DNA from: Marinilabiliales bacterium
Lineage (GTDB): Bacteria; Bacteroidota; Bacteroidia; Bacteroidales; UBA12077
Reading direction: 5' to 3'
Length of the DNA: 8,641 bases
Assembly (NCBI GenBank): GCA_002869305.1
Contig: PKTC01000269.1
Location: 1 to 8,641, forward strand
Positions 6,609-8,641 of the stretch are shown in pieces; position 1 is the first letter of the stretch, and each line of letters begins with the position of its first letter. Both the position numbers and the translations under genes were made by a program. The notes beneath the pieces were generated by a model. That model had not been told where the DNA came from. It searched no databases and saw only the letters and a list, made by a program, of their open reading frames with translations.

Positions 6609-7037
6609 TCACAGGCTATCATTACATTCGTGAATACTACTAAAGCTTAAGGTTTTATTTTCTGCGGTCAAAATATCAAGAACTCTACAAACTTCAATTC
6701 CTAAAGAGTCAACCGTAATAAATATTTCAGATTGAGGAGGATTTGTCTTAATACAAGCATAGCAAAATAAACTTGCTTCAAAATTATCGGACTGTGAGTT
6801 TAATCTTTCAATTAGCGTATTCAAATTTTCACTGTGCCCCAGATTATCAGTAAGACTAATCTTAGGCTTAAGGTCAATAGTTAATTTATCAATTTCAATT
6901 TGTAATTTCTCACCATCTAAATTTACCAATGCTTCAGTCAGGGTTACATGATCAAAACTTTCAATTTTATCAGATTCGTCGCATGATAATAAAATTAAAA
7001 ACGAGCATATGATAAAAATTAATTCTATTTTTTTCAT
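6609..7037 (-). CDS. Small lipoprotein with four conserved-looking cysteines, function unknown
   Basis: I do not recognise this 142-residue protein with confidence. It begins M-K-K-I-E-L and a hydrophobic stretch ending L-L-S-C, a lipoprotein signal with Cys19 as the lipid anchor, so it should be membrane-attached outside the cytoplasm. The mature chain has four more cysteines at about 92, 95, 117 and 138, the first two as C-Y-A-C followed by I-K-T-N-P-P-Q-S-E-I. This pattern could mean disulfides or a metal site. The start is placed at ATG 7037 rather than an upstream in-frame TTG at 7061, because ATG 7037 opens the signal peptide exactly and AGGAAG lies ten bases before it. It stands alone, with about 200 bp gaps on both sides, and GTTGCGT copies lie in both gaps. 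The reading frame is intact. Confidence 0.72.
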   Translation of the reverse strand: MKKIELIFIICSFLILLSCDESDKIESFDHVTLTEALVNLDGEKLQIEIDKLTIDLKPKISLTDNLGHSENLNTLIERLNSQSDNFEASLFCYACIKTNPPQSEIFITVDSLGIEVCRVLDILTAENKTLSFSSIHECNDSL

Positions 7038-7061
7038 TTTGCTTACACTTCCTTTACACAA

Positions 7062-7234
7062 AGATGACTTTTTCTAATATAGAGTTGCGTGATCCCCATA
7101 AACGGCCCGAAGTTTGCTTTATAGAGCATTTTATTCTTTTAATGCAGATTTCACTGCTCAAGTTATGAAAGAAAAGTATGTAGCTTGGTTTAACTTACTT
7201 TCTACCCAGTTTTCTTTTTTATTAAACTGTCTCT
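7062..7234. other. Intergenic region with short inverted repeats and one GTTGCGT copy
   Basis: No gene is supported here. Just after the GNAT stop, CAGTTT (7207-7212) and AAACTG (7224-7229) form a 6-bp hairpin with an 11-base loop and no U tract, so it is not a clear terminator. GTTGCGT occurs at 7084-7090. A plus-strand open frame crossing this region runs antisense into the GNAT gene and has no family match I recognise. On the minus strand, CATCTTTG (7066-7059) resembles a -7 element but lacks a -33 TTG at the right distance. Confidence 0.35.
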
Positions 7235-7642
7235 TTACCAATATTTCTCAAGTTGCATTCCCGGCGAATCATCTTTTCGCTTTTCAAATCCAAGTTTTTC
7301 ATAAAAACCAGCTTTATCTTTGGCAGAAAATAGCTGAATATCTCTAATTTTGTACTTTTTACACTGGCTCACTAACTTATCCATAACTTCTTTACCAATT
7401 CCCTCACCTTGTCTTTCCGGCAAAATGATTACATCTAGAATCAGAGCATGAACGATGCCATCGCAAATTATTCTGCCGAACCCAATCAATTGTTCCTTGT
7501 CGTAAACAGATATGGTGTACCATGAATTCTTTAATGCAAAGTAAAGCTCTTCTTTACTTAACTCATATTTTGTGTTCCAGCCAGTAGTTTCAAATAAGAT
7601 ATGAAATTGTTCTGCTGACGGAAGGTTTTCGGTGTATCTCAT
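7235..7642 (-). CDS. GNAT family N-acetyltransferase
   Basis: A 135-residue cytoplasmic enzyme of the GNAT superfamily, transferring an acyl group from acyl-CoA to an amine or similar acceptor. Motif A is clear: the strand H-A-L-I-L-D-V-I-I-L followed by the pyrophosphate-binding loop R-Q-G-E-G-I-G at 77-83 and its helix K-E-V-M-D-K-L. Motif B follows as I-R-D-I-Q-L-F-S-A, then A-G-F-Y-E-K-L-G-F-E-K-R at 111-122. The C-terminus G-M-Q-L-E-K-Y-W is common in small acetyltransferases of this group. The start ATG 7642 comes one base after the stop of the TauE-like gene (TAGCATG on the minus strand), so translation is probably coupled. It is the last gene of the PhzF-TauE-GNAT unit. The acceptor substrate cannot be predicted. 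Confidence 0.9.
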   Translation of the reverse strand: MRYTENLPSAEQFHILFETTGWNTKYELSKEELYFALKNSWYTISVYDKEQLIGFGRIICDGIVHALILDVIILPERQGEGIGKEVMDKLVSQCKKYKIRDIQLFSAKDKAGFYEKLGFEKRKDDSPGMQLEKYW

Positions 7643-7643
7643 G

Positions 7644-8384
7644 CTAAATCATGTTAAGAATTGAGTTAACCATCAACGCAAAACCCAACATTGCCAAAAT
7701 CATATAAATATATTTATGGAAATTTTGGGTAGGTATTCGTTTATTAATGCTTGCTCCAATTATTACAGCAACAAGTACAATGGGTAAACAATAAGCAAAG
7801 TAGGTTAACACTTCGCTGGTAAAATTTCCGGCTGCACCATGACCAACTATTACCATAATTCCTGTTGTAAAAAAGTATCCTTGTAAGGTGGCTCTAAAAT
7901 TTTTAGGATTCCATTTTTTAAGTGAACTATACACTACAATTGGCGGTCCGTTAGTGTTATAAGCACCTCCCAGTAATCCGGCAATAAAACCAAAAAGCCA
8001 GGAATACTTCTCATTCTTTAAATGAATTAATTTTGGTTTTATCGCACTGTAAAGAGCAAACAGCAGAACAATGATTCCAAGAATTAATTTGATGAAGTTT
8101 TCATTTATATCTTTTAGATACCATATCCCAATTGGGATTCCAATAAGAGAAGAAACAATCAAGCGCCAGGCACTTTTAAATTCTACATTCCTCCAGTTTC
8201 TTATCAAGATAGATATTGCAATAAAAAAAGCGATTAGAGCAATCAATGGAGTTGCAATTTTTATATCAATAAACAAGGCTAATAAAGGCATGGCAATAAG
8301 TGCATCTCCAAAACCAAATGTCGACCTGGTTAAGGTTGATATAAAAATAATTGATAGTATAATAATTAACAAACTGATATCCAT
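7644..8384 (-). CDS. TauE/SafE (TSUP) family membrane transporter
   Basis: A 246-residue inner-membrane protein with about eight hydrophobic helices, matching the sulfite exporter TauE/SafE family. The two repeated signatures are visible: S-T-F-G-F-G-D-A-L-I-A-M-P-L-L at 21-35, and the half-repeat A-G-L-L-G-G-A-Y-N-T-N-G-P-P-I-V-V-Y at 135-152, followed by F-R-A-T-L-Q-G-Y-F-F near 163-172. Characterised family members move sulfite, sulfoacetate, taurine-derived or other small organic anions across the membrane; most are unassigned. Length is typical. The start ATG at 8384 shares its first base with the stop codon of the upstream PhzF-like gene (TAATG), and the GNAT gene follows after one base. 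Expression as the middle gene of one operon is therefore very likely. Export of a product made by the neighbouring enzymes is an inference only. Confidence 0.9.
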   Translation of the reverse strand: MDISLLIIILSIIFISTLTRSTFGFGDALIAMPLLALFIDIKIATPLIALIAFFIAISILIRNWRNVEFKSAWRLIVSSLIGIPIGIWYLKDINENFIKLILGIIVLLFALYSAIKPKLIHLKNEKYSWLFGFIAGLLGGAYNTNGPPIVVYSSLKKWNPKNFRATLQGYFFTTGIMVIVGHGAAGNFTSEVLTYFAYCLPIVLVAVIIGASINKRIPTQNFHKYIYMILAMLGFALMVNSILNMI

Positions 8385-8641
8385 TAGATGATAATTTCTC
8401 CTTTCATAAAAAGTTTAGCTGTTCCCGAAATTTTAACTCTTTCATTTAGATATTCGCACTGCAAATGCCCTTTTCTCTCCGATAACTGAATTGCATTCAT
8501 TACTTTCTTATTTAACTTCTCGGCCCAATAGGGAATTAAGATGGTGTGTGCTGAACCTGTTACAGGATCTTCATTAACTCCAGCCCTTGGAGCAAAAAAT
8601 CGCGAAACAAAATCACATTTTTCTCCGGGTGCAGTAACTAT
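8384..8641 (-). CDS. PhzF family isomerase/epimerase, C-terminal part (cut by window edge)
   Basis: The last 85 codons of a minus-strand gene that continues past the window edge. The frame is open from base 8641 to the TAA at 8386-8384. The segment D-F-V-S-R-F-F-A-P, then G-V-N-E-D-P-V-T-G-S-A-H-T, is the hallmark of the second half of PhzF/DapF-fold proteins, and the tail (S-E-R-K-G-H-L-Q-C, V-K-I-S-G-T-A-K-L-F-M-K-G) agrees. Family members isomerise or epimerise small acids; PhzF itself converts trans-2,3-dihydro-3-hydroxyanthranilate in phenazine synthesis. Most bacterial homologues lie outside phenazine clusters and have unknown substrates, and no phenazine genes are seen here. It is the first visible gene of a tightly coupled unit, its stop overlapping the TauE-like start by one base. 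The N-terminal half with its catalytic Glu is outside the window. Confidence 0.88.
   Translation of the reverse strand: MVTAPGEKCDFVSRFFAPRAGVNEDPVTGSAHTILIPYWAEKLNKKVMNAIQLSERKGHLQCEYLNERVKISGTAKLFMKGEIII

Noticed and set aside
7038..7061. TTG start at 7061 extending the small lipoprotein by eight residues
   Set aside because: The extension (MCKGSVSK) would precede a perfect M-K-K lipoprotein signal; ATG 7037 is the natural start.
7114..7347. Plus-strand open frame of 77 codons across the gap and the GNAT 3' end
   Set aside because: It overlaps the GNAT gene antisense, has no recognisable domain and no upstream signal. The first part is not covered by another gene, so it is the least certain rejection.

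Overview
The window is AT-rich, densely packed DNA that most resembles a member of the Bacteroidota. The evidence is the family make-up: a duplicated MacB/FtsX-type permease of about 800 residues ending in a typical N-P-A-E-S-L-R-Y-E tail, a short basic-to-acidic 'MAKKR..' protein, a DUF2007 protein and small lipoproteins. Shine-Dalgarno sequences are mostly absent, and several upstream regions carry TTG-N19-21-TAnnTTTG-like promoters. Every gene except the first lies on the minus strand. I see no rRNA, tRNA, CRISPR array, transposase or phage gene, so the region looks like ordinary chromosome.

Layout from left to right. Positions 37-690 (+) encode an orphan ACT-domain protein with an HTH-like N-terminus. 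It converges on a MATE-family multidrug/cation efflux pump (719-2158, -), and the 28-bp gap is filled by one hairpin that can serve both directions. Next are a rho-independent terminator and a small conserved acidic-tailed protein with a GTG start (2401-2760, -). A large two-module ABC transporter permease follows (3039-5438, -) with no ATPase gene nearby. Positions 5624-7037 hold three small minus-strand genes: a DUF2007 protein, a lipoprotein with a PrcB-like C-terminal domain, and an unrecognised cysteine-containing lipoprotein. The gaps around these genes are unusually hairpin-rich and carry three copies of the heptamer GTTGCGT.

The right end is a compact minus-strand operon read from right to left: a PhzF-like isomerase/epimerase (truncated by the window edge), a TauE/SafE-family membrane transporter and a GNAT acetyltransferase. 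The first junction overlaps by one base and the second has a one-base gap, so translational coupling is very likely. A small-molecule modification-plus-transport role is a reasonable inference, but no substrate can be named.

I found no clear new defence or mobile system. The points most worth a second look are the GTTGCGT-bounded small-gene block, the coupled PhzF-TauE-GNAT operon, and the ACT/HTH-like protein.
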